In this document: positions 34,624 to 42,872 of the stretch, piece after piece | Layout: each line of letters opens with the position of its first letter | How positions within the stretch are numbered: the stretch's first letter is position 1 | Assembly: GCA_000648925.1 (NCBI GenBank) | Contig: JFHF01000035.1 | Location: 1-64,000 of the forward strand | DNA length: 64,000 bases | Direction: 5' to 3' | From: Caballeronia jiangsuensis | GTDB lineage: Bacteria > Pseudomonadota > Gammaproteobacteria > Burkholderiales > Burkholderiaceae | The notes under the pieces: model-generated | Told to the model about the DNA's origin: nothing | Databases searched by the model: none | What the model saw: the letters and a program-made list of their open reading frames with translations, nothing else | Made by a program: the position numbers and the translations under genes

Positions 34624-34631
34624 TCGCGGAC

Positions 34632-34661
34632 AAAAAAAGGCCGTCCGCGAACGGACGGCCT
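34632..34661 (-). terminator. Terminator of rpoN
   Basis: On the minus strand AGGCCGTCCG-TTCG-CGGACGGCCT, a perfect ten-base stem with a stable TTCG tetraloop, then a T run (complement of 34632-34638). Confidence 0.85.
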
Positions 34662-34734
34662 GTCGATTACGCTCCTGTCGCTCAGGCGCCTCGCTTGACC
34701 GGGTCGTCGCCGAGCGCTTGAGAGCGTGAAACCA

Positions 34735-36222
34735 TCATGCCTGACGCCGCAGTTCCGCGGGCGGCACCTTCATGAGATGTCGATACTTCGCCACCGTGCG
34801 CCTGGCGACGATCACGCCCTGATCGGCGAGCATCTTCGCGAGACTCACATCGGACAGCGGATCGCGCGTGTTCTCCTTCGAGATCATTTCCTTGAGCAGC
34901 GCGCGCACCGCCGCGGCCGAACATGTGCCGCCGCTTTCGGTGCTCAGTTCGCGCGGGAAGAAGTGCTTGAACTCGAAGATGCCGCGCGGCGTGGACATGT
35001 ACTTGTTGCCCGTCGCGCGCGAGATGGTCGATTCGTGCAGGCCGAGCTCATCGGCGACATCGCGCAGGACGAGCGGCTTCAGCGCGATCTCGCCGTAGTC
35101 GAAGAACGCCTTCTGATGCGAGACGATGCATTCGGCGACGCGCTGGATCGTCGTGAAGCGCTGCTGCGCGTTGCGAATCAGCCAGCGCGCTTCCTGCAAT
35201 TGCTGCGCGAGCGGCGAGCGGCTTGCGCCGGCCGATTGCGCGAAAAGCTCCGCATACATGCGATGGATACGCGCGCGCGGCAGCACGGCCGGGTTGATCG
35301 TCACGACCCATTGCTTCTTCACCGGGCGCACGATGACGTCGGGCACCACGTAGTTGTCCTCGCTCTGACCGTAGTTCTCGCCGGGCTTCGGATCGAGGCG
35401 ACGCACGAGTGCGCACGCGACGCGCAGTTCATCCGCGCTGCAGCCGATCTTCTTCTGCAGTTCGGCCTGTTCGCGCCGTGCAAGACGCTCCAGATGATGC
35501 CCGACGATTTCGAGCGCAACCGCGCGTCCCGGCGTGTCCTCTTCGAGCGCTTCGAGCTGCAATGTCAGACATTCGGAGAGATTGCGCGCGCCGACGCCCG
35601 GCTTGTCGAGCGACTGCACGAGCTTGAGCGCGATATTGAGTTCGTCCTCGTGCAGCGCGGGTTCGATCTCGACGACATTCGCGAGCTCGCTCAATTCCTG
35701 GCGCAGATAGCCGTCGTCATCGAGTGCTTCGATGATGAGTTGCGCAATCGCGCGGTCGCGCTCGTTCAACTGATAGAGACGCAACGCATCGTGGAGCGTT
35801 TCGTGCAGCGACGGCTCGATGCGCACCCAGTCGGCGGGATCGGAGCCTTCGCCGTCGCCGTTGTTGCGCGACGAACCGCGTCCGAACGGATCGGACGAGA
35901 ACTCGTTCATGGAGTCGTCGCGCGATTCCGAATCGGACCGTTGCTCGCTTTCCATGTTCGTTTCGGACGCGAGCGGGGCTTCGGCGGTGTTGCTGTCCGT
36001 GGTCGACGAGGCCGATTCGCCCATCGAGCTGCCGTTGTCGGCACCGAGCGCGTTGTCGTCGGTCTGGGACTCGTCGTATTCGAGAAAGGGATTCGTGTCG
36101 AGCGCGTTGCGCAGTTCTTGCTGGAACTCCAGTGACGAGAGTTGCAGGAGACGCACGGACTGCTGCAGACGCGGCGTAAGCGCGAGAGTTTGTTTCGCGC
36201 GGAGTTCGAGTGTAGGCGGCAT
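34735..36222 (-). CDS. rpoN: RNA polymerase sigma-54 factor (RpoN), out of its usual context
   Basis: 495 aa, usual length. Region I starts with ELRAKQTLALTPRLQQSVRL, the Gln/Leu-rich activator-interaction segment. Region II (about 50-130) is unusually rich in Ser, Asp and Glu. Core-binding and helix-turn-helix regions follow, and the RpoN box ARRTVAKYR (473-481) reads the -24 element. In this group the housekeeping rpoN normally sits between lptB and hpf/ptsN. Here the neighbours are yihY and a BON protein, so this is probably a second rpoN. A consensus sigma-54 promoter lies 55 bases upstream, suggesting autoactivation. Confidence 0.94.
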   Translation of the reverse strand: MPPTLELRAKQTLALTPRLQQSVRLLQLSSLEFQQELRNALDTNPFLEYDESQTDDNALGADNGSSMGESASSTTDSNTAEAPLASETNMESEQRSDSESRDDSMNEFSSDPFGRGSSRNNGDGEGSDPADWVRIEPSLHETLHDALRLYQLNERDRAIAQLIIEALDDDGYLRQELSELANVVEIEPALHEDELNIALKLVQSLDKPGVGARNLSECLTLQLEALEEDTPGRAVALEIVGHHLERLARREQAELQKKIGCSADELRVACALVRRLDPKPGENYGQSEDNYVVPDVIVRPVKKQWVVTINPAVLPRARIHRMYAELFAQSAGASRSPLAQQLQEARWLIRNAQQRFTTIQRVAECIVSHQKAFFDYGEIALKPLVLRDVADELGLHESTISRATGNKYMSTPRGIFEFKHFFPRELSTESGGTCSAAAVRALLKEMISKENTRDPLSDVSLAKMLADQGVIVARRTVAKYRHLMKVPPAELRRQA

Positions 36223-36277
36223 TGCTTGCTAATCCTCGATTGTTCTAGACGTAGTGGGCAGGTTTGCGGATCAGTAA

Positions 36278-36294
36278 AGCAACAGCCGTGCCAT
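36278..36294 (-). promoter_or_regulatory. Sigma-54 promoter candidate of rpoN itself
   Basis: Minus strand TGGCACG-GCTG-TTGCT: GG at 36292-36291, GC at 36280-36279, spacing ten. Full match to the TGGCACG-N4-TTGC consensus, 56 bases from the rpoN start. Confidence 0.8.
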
Positions 36295-36545
36295 CGTTCG
36301 ATAAGCTCGCGCCGCGTCTACGTTTTTTGCAGTCTGCCCGGCGTTTCCGGACGGTTCTCCGCGCGGCTTTCACGCAGTTTTTACACGCGCTCAGACAAAA
36401 GCGCCGCGCGTTTCGGGCCGCGTCACTTGCGCTGCGGCGGACGGTTTTGCGACCGTCGAAGATTTGTTCGCAGACGCACGAATGCCTTGCCGCGCGGCGT
36501 TTTCAGCGCGCCGTTGCGACGCGCAGATAGCGTGTGAGGTCGGTC

Positions 36546-36561
36546 CGGCACGCAAGTTGCG
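36546..36561 (+). promoter_or_regulatory. Sigma-54 promoter candidate of the BON-domain gene
   Basis: CGGCACG-CAAG-TTGC: GG at 36547-36548, GC at 36559-36560. One base from the full consensus. It lies 115 bases before the ATG at 36675, leaving room for a long leader. Confidence 0.75.
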
Positions 36562-36674
36562 GTACGAAGTTCACGATCCGCGTGCTACGGCGCGGACGTG
36601 ATCGCAGAGCCGCCTCGCGCACGAAAAAGGCGAACGGGGCGCCAGACCAAAATCGAAAAAATGGGAGTATTGCC

Positions 36675-37016
36675 ATGAAGACGACTCAAATCCTGAAGGC
36701 AGCCGGTGGTATCGCGTGTGTCGTGTTCGCGCTCAACGTCGGCGCGCAAACCACTGCGGCGTCGTCGACGAGCGGTTCCGACACGTCGATGGGCCAGAAG
36801 GTCGACGACAGCGCCGTCACCACGAAGGTCAAGGCCGAGTTGCTCGGCGCCAAGAACGTCAAGTCCACGCACATCCACGTGAAGACGCGTGGGGGCGTGG
36901 TTTCGCTGACGGGCACGGTGCCGTCGGCGGAGGACAAGACCGCCGCCGAAGAAGTCGTCTCGAACGTGTCGGGTGTTGCTTCCGTGAAGAACCATCTTAA
37001 AATTGCCGCCAAGTAA
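36675..37016 (+). CDS. Periplasmic BON-domain protein
   Basis: 113 aa. The signal peptide (MKTTQILKAAGGIACVVFAL) leads into one BON domain of about 65 residues, with DDSAVTTKVKAELL, GGVVSLTGTVPSAEDKTAAE and VASVKNHLKI. BON domains bind phospholipid; OsmY of E. coli is the model stress-induced example, with two domains. Start at 36675 with GGGAG upstream. Stand-alone gene with a near-consensus sigma-54 promoter. Confidence 0.88.
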   Translation: MKTTQILKAAGGIACVVFALNVGAQTTAASSTSGSDTSMGQKVDDSAVTTKVKAELLGAKNVKSTHIHVKTRGGVVSLTGTVPSAEDKTAAEEVVSNVSGVASVKNHLKIAAK

Positions 37017-37340
37017 TGGCATAGTTCGTATGCCCGGCTTCGCCACGGCGGGCCGCGGTTGAGTGCCAGCAGTACGGAACCCGCGCGGGGTTCGACGATT
37101 CGCCATCAGCGGCGATGAATCGGACGAAGCGCGGGTTCTCGCATGGAGGCTAGGGTTCGCGTCGCATCGCCCGATGCTTCAGTCGCACGTTCACGCATGA
37201 CGCTTCACGCAGTGCGCATCACCTCGCAGCACTTCGAAACTTAAAAACGAGTACGACCGTTCAGGACGGCACTCACACAGGTGGCTCACGAATGCGCAGT
37301 AGCCCGGCGTTCAGAGGCCCCGGCAAAACAGGAGCTCTTC
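37017..37340. other. Intergenic region after the BON gene
   Basis: About 320 bases. No gene, no clear terminator and no good -24/-12 match. One near miss (GG and GC nine bases apart, about 37284-37296) lies before the next small gene. Confidence 0.4.
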
Positions 37341-37574
37341 ATGAAGACGAAAAAGATGGCATTGATCGGCGCGCTCGCGCTGGCATTCTCGACGGCGGCG
37401 TTTGCGCAGGCAGCGTCCGATGCGGCCACGGCAGGCGCGGATGCTGGCGCGCATGCGAAGAAGCAGAAGGGCACCTATCTGCATCAGCAGGACAAGGCGC
37501 ACAAGCTGAAGGGCGCGTCGGCAGCGGCGGCGGCTTCGGCGCTCGGCACCAACGACAAGGGTCAGCCGCAGTAA
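37341..37574 (+). CDS. Small secreted protein of unknown function
   Basis: 77 aa with a clear signal peptide (MKTKKMALIGALALAFSTAA, cleavage after FAQA). The mature part is a short Ala/Lys/Gly-rich peptide with YLHQQDKAHKLKGASAA. AGGAG lies eight bases before the ATG at 37341. No family recognised. It lies among stress-type genes and ends at a double hairpin. Confidence 0.65.
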   Translation: MKTKKMALIGALALAFSTAAFAQAASDAATAGADAGAHAKKQKGTYLHQQDKAHKLKGASAAAAASALGTNDKGQPQ

Positions 37575-37607
37575 CGTAATGCGCGTCACGCGTTGCGCTT
37601 GACGAAC

Positions 37608-37668
37608 AAACGGCCGCATCGCGCGGCCGTTTGCGTTTATGCGGCCCGATCGTCATCGGGCCGCTTTT
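37608..37668 (+). terminator. Double hairpin terminator
   Basis: Two perfect ten-base stems in a row: AAACGGCCGC/GCGGCCGTTT (37608-37632) and GCGGCCCGAT/ATCGGGCCGC (37641-37664), the latter followed by TTTT. Confidence 0.8.
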
Positions 37669-37679
37669 GCGTCATCGCT

Positions 37680-38132
37680 TCAGGACTTCGCGGCTGCGTA
37701 CTGATCGCGCAGATCGCGGATACGGTCGTGATTCTCCAGCACGCCCTGATACTGGCGTTCGACGATCGCGCGGACATCGGCAGGCAGATCCTTGTCCAGC
37801 GCCTGACGATAGTTCTTCTTCGCGGCATCCTCGCCACGCTCGCATTCGGCGAGAATCGCGTGATCGCTATGGCCGCTCACGGCCGACTTCACGTCGACCC
37901 AGCCGCGATGCAGCGCGCCGGCCACCGATCCGCCGGTTTCGGGCTTTCCGCCCAGTCGCGCGACCACGTCCTGTAGTTCACGCGCGCCTTCCGCGCATTT
38001 TTGGGCGCGATTCTGGAACAGCAGTTTGAGGCTCGGATCACGCGTATCCTCTGCGGCCTTGAGAAAACCCTTTTCCCCGTCCTTCGAGGTTTCGACGAGA
38101 TCGTTGAGTACCGATACGACGTTCGTGCTCAT
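37680..38132 (-). CDS. PA2169-type four-helix-bundle protein (DUF2383)
   Basis: 150 aa. Begins VVSVLNDLVETSKDGEKGFL, the typical first helix of the DUF2383/PA2169 family, followed by three further helices. It is a ferritin-like all-helical fold with no obvious metal ligand set. Family members are small cytoplasmic stress-associated proteins of unknown function. Divergent from the small gene at 38319, with two back-to-back sigma-54 promoter candidates in between. Confidence 0.88.
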   Translation of the reverse strand: MSTNVVSVLNDLVETSKDGEKGFLKAAEDTRDPSLKLLFQNRAQKCAEGARELQDVVARLGGKPETGGSVAGALHRGWVDVKSAVSGHSDHAILAECERGEDAAKKNYRQALDKDLPADVRAIVERQYQGVLENHDRIRDLRDQYAAAKS

Positions 38133-38204
38133 ATAACACCTCCCATTGGTTTCGACATTGCCACTGCGCAGCCTCCCTGCGGGATGCGGCTCGCCGATTC
38201 AATA

Positions 38205-38220
38205 CGCACGCGGCGTGCCC
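38205..38220 (-). promoter_or_regulatory. Sigma-54 promoter candidate of the DUF2383 gene
   Basis: Minus strand GGGCACG-CCGC-GTGC: GG at 38219-38218, GC at 38207-38206. The -24 box is near perfect; the -12 box has one change. It lies 74 bases from the start. Confidence 0.6.
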
Positions 38221-38235
38221 GCATCGCTCGCGGCG

Positions 38236-38251
38236 GGGCATGCGATTTGCT
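38236..38251 (+). promoter_or_regulatory. Sigma-54 promoter candidate of the 38.3-kb small gene
   Basis: GGGCATG-CGAT-TTGCT: GG at 38237-38238, GC at 38249-38250. It is nearly identical in wording to the site at 30671. It starts 16 bases from the divergent DUF2383 promoter. Confidence 0.65.
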
Positions 38252-38318
38252 GCCGACACGGCACTACAGCGCGCATCCGATACGAGATGCGCGCACGACA
38301 CGGCAACAGGAGAACGCA

Positions 38319-38564
38319 GTGAAATTCTTGAACCGGCTCGCGCATCGCGAGTTTCTGATACTTGTGGCGGTGGCGGCGTCCGCGCTGAGCTTGCATGTCC
38401 GTCAGCACGTCATCGATACGCAAACCGCGCAGGCATCGCACGCCGACTATGGGCGTATCTGCGAAGCGCCCGCCGTAAGCGAAGGCCAGGCGCGCGTGCT
38501 GCCCGCCGAATGCCGTCTGCGCGCGACCATGCCGGCGAATAGAACGCATACGCCCTGGGTCTGA
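38319..38564 (+). CDS. Small exported or membrane-anchored protein of unknown function
   Basis: 81 aa, starting with GTG at 38319 behind a good CAGGAG. One N-terminal hydrophobic stretch (FLILVAVAASALSL) acts as signal or anchor, followed by a short polar tail with two cysteines (RICEAP, AECRLR). No family recognised. Its promoter candidate and terminator are its own. Confidence 0.6.
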   Translation: MKFLNRLAHREFLILVAVAASALSLHVRQHVIDTQTAQASHADYGRICEAPAVSEGQARVLPAECRLRATMPANRTHTPWV

Positions 38565-38578
38565 TGCGTCGCAAACAA

Positions 38579-38603
38579 AAACGCCCGCGAGAAGCGGGCG
38601 TTT
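38579..38603. terminator. Bidirectional terminator between the 38.3-kb gene and the DJ-1 operon
   Basis: AAACGCCCGC (38579-38588) and GCGGGCGTTT (38594-38603). It is positioned to end both the plus-strand small gene and the minus-strand four-gene operon. Confidence 0.8.
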
Positions 38604-38623
38604 GTCATGGGTGGATCGAGAAA

Positions 38624-39196
38624 TCAGGCGCGCGTGTGCGCGAACTCGCCCACCGGATGCGGCGGCTGCAGCGGATCGAAATCGCTCCAGCGACCTTGTT
38701 TCCATCGACCCGACGCACGCTCGATATCGATACCGCCCGCCTCGCGCAGCGCCGCGGCGGCCTGATCCTGCGATTCCGGCGATACGTGCACCGCGACGAG
38801 CACGCCCGCATGGCGCGCAGGCTCCTCGGCGTGTGCGGCGTCCTTCGGCTTCTTCGTATGCGACATCGCGCCGACGAGCGATCCCACATAAGCACCGACG
38901 CCCGCCGCGATCACCGAGACGAGCAGCGGCGCATGAAACACCGCGAAGATCGCCGCACCCACCACCGCGCCAGCGACCGCGCCGATCGTCACGCCCTTGC
39001 CGGCGCCTTTGGGGGCCGCGCTCGCGCCCGCATCGGTGCCGACATCGCCGCCGACGGGATAGCGCGCGTGCTGGCCGCTCGGATTGACGAAGAAGAGCGT
39101 CACGTCTTCTTCCACGAAGCCTTTCGCGAAGAGCTTCTGGGCTGCCGATTCGGCCGCGCGAAAGGTCTGAAATCGGCCCGCAATGATCAGTGACAT
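38624..39196 (-). CDS. Glycine-zipper membrane protein of unknown function
   Basis: 190 aa. The N-terminal ~60 residues (SLIIAGRFQTFRAAESAAQK, then FVEEDVTLFFV) look like a small alpha/beta domain found in other stress-linked membrane proteins. A Gly/Ala-rich pair of helices (VTIGAVAGAVVGAAIFAVF and LVSVIAAGVGAYVGSLVGAM) follows, then a soluble C-terminus. AAGGAGG precedes the start at 39196. Last gene of the DJ-1 operon, 53 bases after DUF1488. Function unknown. Confidence 0.75.
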   Translation of the reverse strand: MSLIIAGRFQTFRAAESAAQKLFAKGFVEEDVTLFFVNPSGQHARYPVGGDVGTDAGASAAPKGAGKGVTIGAVAGAVVGAAIFAVFHAPLLVSVIAAGVGAYVGSLVGAMSHTKKPKDAAHAEEPARHAGVLVAVHVSPESQDQAAAALREAGGIDIERASGRWKQGRWSDFDPLQPPHPVGEFAHTRA

Positions 39197-39249
39197 GTTC
39201 CCTCCTTGTTGGCTTGGGTCAGTGGGGTGCGTCGCGTTGCGTAAGCGGC

Positions 39250-39537
39250 TCAGTCCGGCTCCATGCCGGCGACGCGGAACAATCCGCTCCTCAGCACGGC
39301 GGGCTGTCCGCCGTTGTCGTCGAGCACTTCGGCGCACACCGCGCGAATGCGCGCCGTGCCGCGCGCGTACGCATCGAGCAGATCCTCTTCGCGAGCCGAC
39401 GTCGCGCCGAAATGATCTTCGAGCGCTTCGGCGGTGATCGAACAGACGACCGGCTCGCCGTCGATGAGCGCGGCAAAGTGAATGGCGAGATCGTCGCCGT
39501 CGAAAACGGGGGCTTCGTCTGCAAACGTGATGTGCAT
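39250..39537 (-). CDS. DUF1488 family protein
   Basis: 95 aa, starting MHITFADEAPVFDGDDLAIHF, the opening common to this family; the middle (VVCSITAEALEDHFGA) also fits. Cytoplasmic, unknown function. ATG 39537 with GAGGAC upstream is preferred. An in-frame ATG at 39612, overlapping the DUF4142 stop as ATGA, would add 25 residues and cannot be excluded. Third gene of the operon. Confidence 0.8.
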   Translation of the reverse strand: MHITFADEAPVFDGDDLAIHFAALIDGEPVVCSITAEALEDHFGATSAREEDLLDAYARGTARIRAVCAEVLDDNGGQPAVLRSGLFRVAGMEPD

Positions 39538-39608
39538 GGTCGAGTCCTCATAGGCCGGACGGGAAGCGGAACGGGAAGCGGCCGCGCGCTGGGCGACATG
39601 CGCGACGC

Positions 39609-40127
39609 TCATGACGCCGCCTTCGCTTTCGCCAGCTGCTGCGCCATCTCGTAGTGATGGCTGATGACCGGCAACGCCTTGGCTGCCGCCGCCTTCAGCG
39701 CGGTGTCGATGCCGCTTTCGCTCTCCTTCGTGAAGAGCGCAACGGCCTTCTGATGTCCGTCCATGGCTACCTTTTCAATATAGGCCTTGTCGAACTCCGC
39801 GCCCTGAAGATTTTGCAGGCTGCCGATCAGCGATGAATCCGCCGCGGCCGGCGCGGTGATGCCATGACGCTTCGCGAGCACGTCCAGATTGCGCGCGAGT
39901 TTCGTGTGATCGACGATCATTCGCTGTGCGAATTCCCTTACCTGCCGGTCGCTCGCGTGCGTGAGCGCGAGCTTGCTCGCGGCAAGCTCGGTCGCGCCCG
40001 CTTGTCCAGCATCCTGAAGAAACTGCTGATCGATCGGCGAGAGCTTTTCGCTTTGCGCCTGCGCGACCGGCGCAGACATCGAAATTGCGGCCAGTGACAA
40101 CGTGAGTGAGATCAATAGTCTCGACAT
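39609..40127 (-). CDS. DUF4142 periplasmic protein
   Basis: 172 aa with a signal peptide (first ~24 residues, ending APVAQAQ). The DUF4142 pattern follows: LSPIDQQFLQDAGQAGATEL, then SDRQVREFAQRMIVDHTK. The fold is a ferritin-like helical bundle. Function unknown; members are frequent in stress-exposed proteobacteria. It lies 23 bases after the PfpI gene in the same operon. Confidence 0.88.
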   Translation of the reverse strand: MSRLLISLTLSLAAISMSAPVAQAQSEKLSPIDQQFLQDAGQAGATELAASKLALTHASDRQVREFAQRMIVDHTKLARNLDVLAKRHGITAPAAADSSLIGSLQNLQGAEFDKAYIEKVAMDGHQKAVALFTKESESGIDTALKAAAAKALPVISHHYEMAQQLAKAKAAS

Positions 40128-40150
40128 CGGCTTCGCTCCGGTGCGATGGA

Positions 40151-40699
40151 TCAGGCGCGCGCCTTTCCCAGCGCTTCGATCAGCGCCTTGTTGAACCCGG
40201 GCAGATCATCGGGCTTGCGGCTCGTGATGAGATTGCCGTCGATCTGCACTTCCTGATCGACCCACGTGCCGCCCGCGTTGCGAACATCGTCCTGAAGGCT
40301 CGGCCAGCTCGTCATCGTGCGGCCCGCGACGATGCCCGCCGAAATCGGCAGCCAGCCGCCGTGGCAGATCACGGCAATTGGCTTCTTGGCCTGATCGGCT
40401 TCCTTCACGAAGCTTTGCGCTTTCGCATCGAGGCGGATCGCGTCGCTGTTGACGACGCCGCCGGGCAACACGAGCGCGTCGTAGTCGGCGGGGTTGGCGG
40501 CGTCGAAAGTGACATCGACATTCACTTTGTCGGCCTTGTCGACGTGCTTGAAACCCTGAATCTGGCCGAGCTTCTGCGACACGACATCCACCTGCGCGCC
40601 GGCTTCCTTGAGCGCGCGTTGCGGCTCGACGAGTTCGGCCTGCTCGAAGCCATCGACGGCGAGAATCGCGACCTTGCAACCGTTGAGAGAATTCGCCAT
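40151..40699 (-). CDS. PfpI/DJ-1 family (type 1 glutamine amidotransferase-like) protein
   Basis: 182 aa of the DJ-1/PfpI superfamily. The nucleophile cysteine sits in PIAVICHGGW with the following histidine, and GFEQAELVEP gives the conserved glutamate. Members include YhbO/PfpI, described as protease-like, chaperone or deglycase, and stress-protective. The ATG at 40699 has GGAGTG upstream; the long upstream frame is rejected. First gene of a four-gene operon with a strong sigma-54 promoter candidate. Confidence 0.9.
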   Translation of the reverse strand: MANSLNGCKVAILAVDGFEQAELVEPQRALKEAGAQVDVVSQKLGQIQGFKHVDKADKVNVDVTFDAANPADYDALVLPGGVVNSDAIRLDAKAQSFVKEADQAKKPIAVICHGGWLPISAGIVAGRTMTSWPSLQDDVRNAGGTWVDQEVQIDGNLITSRKPDDLPGFNKALIEALGKARA

Positions 40700-40763
40700 G
40701 AACACACTCCTGCATTGCTGTTTTCGAAGATTCCGCGCGGGCGGAATCCATTTTCGAAGTTTC

Positions 40764-40779
40764 AGCAAAGGCTGTGCCC
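40764..40779 (-). promoter_or_regulatory. Sigma-54 promoter candidate of the DJ-1/DUF4142 operon
   Basis: Minus strand GGGCAC-AGCCT-TTGCT: GG at 40778-40777, GC at 40766-40765, spacing ten. Both boxes match consensus apart from the first base. It lies 66 bases before the start codon. Confidence 0.75.
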
Positions 40780-40814
40780 AGCGAACGGCGGGGACCGGGA
40801 GAGAAGAGGGCGAA

Positions 40815-42182
40815 TCAGGCGGGCTCGATGCTGCGCTTGCCGGTGAGACGCAGCACGCTGACGACGGCGGCGGCCGCCGCGAAGGCCGCCGCGACGGCAA
40901 TCGCGATCACCGGACCCTGCTTCGGCGCGACGCCGAAGATCAGCGCGACGAGCGCCGCGCCCAGCGTCTGCCCGGTGAGGCGCGCGGTGCCGAGCATCCC
41001 GCTTGCGCCGCCGCTGCGATGACGCGGCGCGGCGGCGAGCATCTGACGATTGTTGGGCGACTGAAAAAGCCCGAAGCCGAGCCCGCAGACGGCCATGCGC
41101 CACGCGATATCGAACGCGTCCGGATGCGCGCCCACGCTCGCGAGCAGCACCAGCCCGACGGTCAGGATCGCGAGCCCGATGCCGCCGAGCAGCCCAGCCG
41201 GATAACGATCCGCGAGCACGCCCGCGAGCGGCGCGACGAACACGATGACGAGCGGCCACGGCGTCATCAGAAAGCCTGTCTCGACCTGGCTCATGCCGAA
41301 ATTGTTCTGCAGCAGGAACGGCAGCGAAACGAACGCGAGCATCTGCGCGCAGAACGAACACACCGACGCGCCGACCGACAGCGCGAACACCGGAATGCGC
41401 ATCAGATCGACGGGCAGAAGCGGCGCGCTTTGCGTCAGTTGCCGCTTGACGAAGAAATAGCCGATGACCGCCGTCACGATGATCTCGCCGATCACATACG
41501 GACGATGTTCGCCGTGCCCGAAGCCATCGACCGCGACGATCGCGAGGCCAAAGAACAGCGCGTTCATGATCGCGCTGATGTAGTCGTAGGGCTGCCGATG
41601 TCCCGGCGTGCGCGGCATCGATTTCCAGCCGATCGCGAACGCCACGACGCCGATCGGCACGTTGATCGCGAAGAGCCACGGCCAGGTCGCGACGGAGAGC
41701 ACGCCCGAGGCGACCGTCGGCCCGATCACCGACGAGATGGCGACGACCGTCGCATTGATCGACACGCCGCGCCCGAGCTGATCGTGCGGATAGATGATGC
41801 GCACGAGCGCCGTGTTCACGCTCATGATCCCCGCCGCGCCGAAGCCCTGCACGACGCGCGCGATGGTGAGCGCGACGAGCGAGCCGGACAGCGCGCACGC
41901 GAACGACGACACCGTGAAGAGCGCGAGCCCCGCCATATACACGCGTCGGTAGCCGATGCGATCGCCGAGCGAGGCGAGCGGCAGGAGCGAGATGGTGATC
42001 GTGAGCTGATAGGCGTTGACGACCCAGATGGAATCGGCGGGCGAGGCGTTCAGATTGCGCGCGATGGTCGGCAGCGCGACATTGGCGATGGCGCCGTCGA
42101 GCACCGCGAGCGTGATGCCGAGCGCGACGACGGCAATGGCCCAGTATCGCTGGGGCAGCGGCAGACCTTGGTCGGAATCCAT
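40815..42182 (-). CDS. MFS transporter, DHA2 (14-helix drug/proton antiporter) family
   Basis: 455 aa, all membrane helices. Motif A appears as LGDRIGYRRVYMAG and motif C as VIGPTVASGVLS. The early sequence LDGAIANVALPTIARNL is the DHA2/EmrB hallmark and ANPADSIWVVNAY-type wording follows (here SPADSIWVVNAY). Likely exports small toxic compounds. The ATG at 42182 is chosen by family length, though it lacks a good ribosome site; a start 90 bases upstream is possible. Confidence 0.88.
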   Translation of the reverse strand: MDSDQGLPLPQRYWAIAVVALGITLAVLDGAIANVALPTIARNLNASPADSIWVVNAYQLTITISLLPLASLGDRIGYRRVYMAGLALFTVSSFACALSGSLVALTIARVVQGFGAAGIMSVNTALVRIIYPHDQLGRGVSINATVVAISSVIGPTVASGVLSVATWPWLFAINVPIGVVAFAIGWKSMPRTPGHRQPYDYISAIMNALFFGLAIVAVDGFGHGEHRPYVIGEIIVTAVIGYFFVKRQLTQSAPLLPVDLMRIPVFALSVGASVCSFCAQMLAFVSLPFLLQNNFGMSQVETGFLMTPWPLVIVFVAPLAGVLADRYPAGLLGGIGLAILTVGLVLLASVGAHPDAFDIAWRMAVCGLGFGLFQSPNNRQMLAAAPRHRSGGASGMLGTARLTGQTLGAALVALIFGVAPKQGPVIAIAVAAAFAAAAAVVSVLRLTGKRSIEPA

Positions 42183-42282
42183 CGATGGGCGGGCAGTGGC
42201 GAGCGGCGCATTGTAAGACGCGCCGTTTTCAAATGGCTTGTACGCCGGCGCGGCCGCACGGGTCCGCGCCACGTCCTGATGC

Positions 42283-42786
42283 TTACTTCAGCTCGTAAAG
42301 GCCGGTGTAGGTCGCCGAATCGATCTCGTTGAGGTGAGTCATGAAGCGCGCCACCGCGTTGGTCACGTTTCCGTCGAGCGGCAGGCTTTCCGCGGACAGC
42401 GCATGGATGCGGAAGATATAGCGATGCGGCTTGTCGCCACGCGGCGGCGCCGCGCCGCCGAAACCGACGGTGCCGTAGTCGTTGCGAAGCTGCAGCGCGC
42501 CTTGCGGCAGCAGACTGCCGTCGGCCTTGCCGGCATTGCGCGGCAGCGAGCGCGCATCGGCTGGAATGTTGACGACGATCCAGTGCCAGAAGCCGCTGCC
42601 GGTGGGCGCGTCGGGATCGTAGACGGTGAGCGCGAGACTGCGCGTATCGGCGGGCGGATCTTCCCATTGCAGCGCCGGGGAAATGTTCTCGCCCGAACCG
42701 CCGAAGGCTTGCTGGTCGAATTCCTGCGCGTGCGTCATGAAGCCGTTCGTGGGAAATTCGTCGGACCAGATGCGGAAATCAGCCAT
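42283..42786 (-). CDS. YbhB/YbcL family (PEBP-like) protein
   Basis: 167 aa of the bacterial PEBP (Raf-kinase-inhibitor-like) family. The pocket motifs are visible as AFGGSGENISPALQW, VYDPDAPTGSGFWHW and GDKPHRYIFRIHAL. No signal peptide is seen, so cytoplasmic like YbhB. Biochemical role unknown. AGGAGG precedes the ATG. A single gene, with a -24/-12 promoter candidate 87 bases upstream. Confidence 0.9.
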   Translation of the reverse strand: MADFRIWSDEFPTNGFMTHAQEFDQQAFGGSGENISPALQWEDPPADTRSLALTVYDPDAPTGSGFWHWIVVNIPADARSLPRNAGKADGSLLPQGALQLRNDYGTVGFGGAAPPRGDKPHRYIFRIHALSAESLPLDGNVTNAVARFMTHLNEIDSATYTGLYELK

Positions 42787-42872
42787 GAGAGTCGTGCCTC
42801 CTTCTTATAGCGATGTGGATGGATGCGGCACAGCGCATCGGACCGCGCGATGTCGCGCGCACATCCGAGCGG

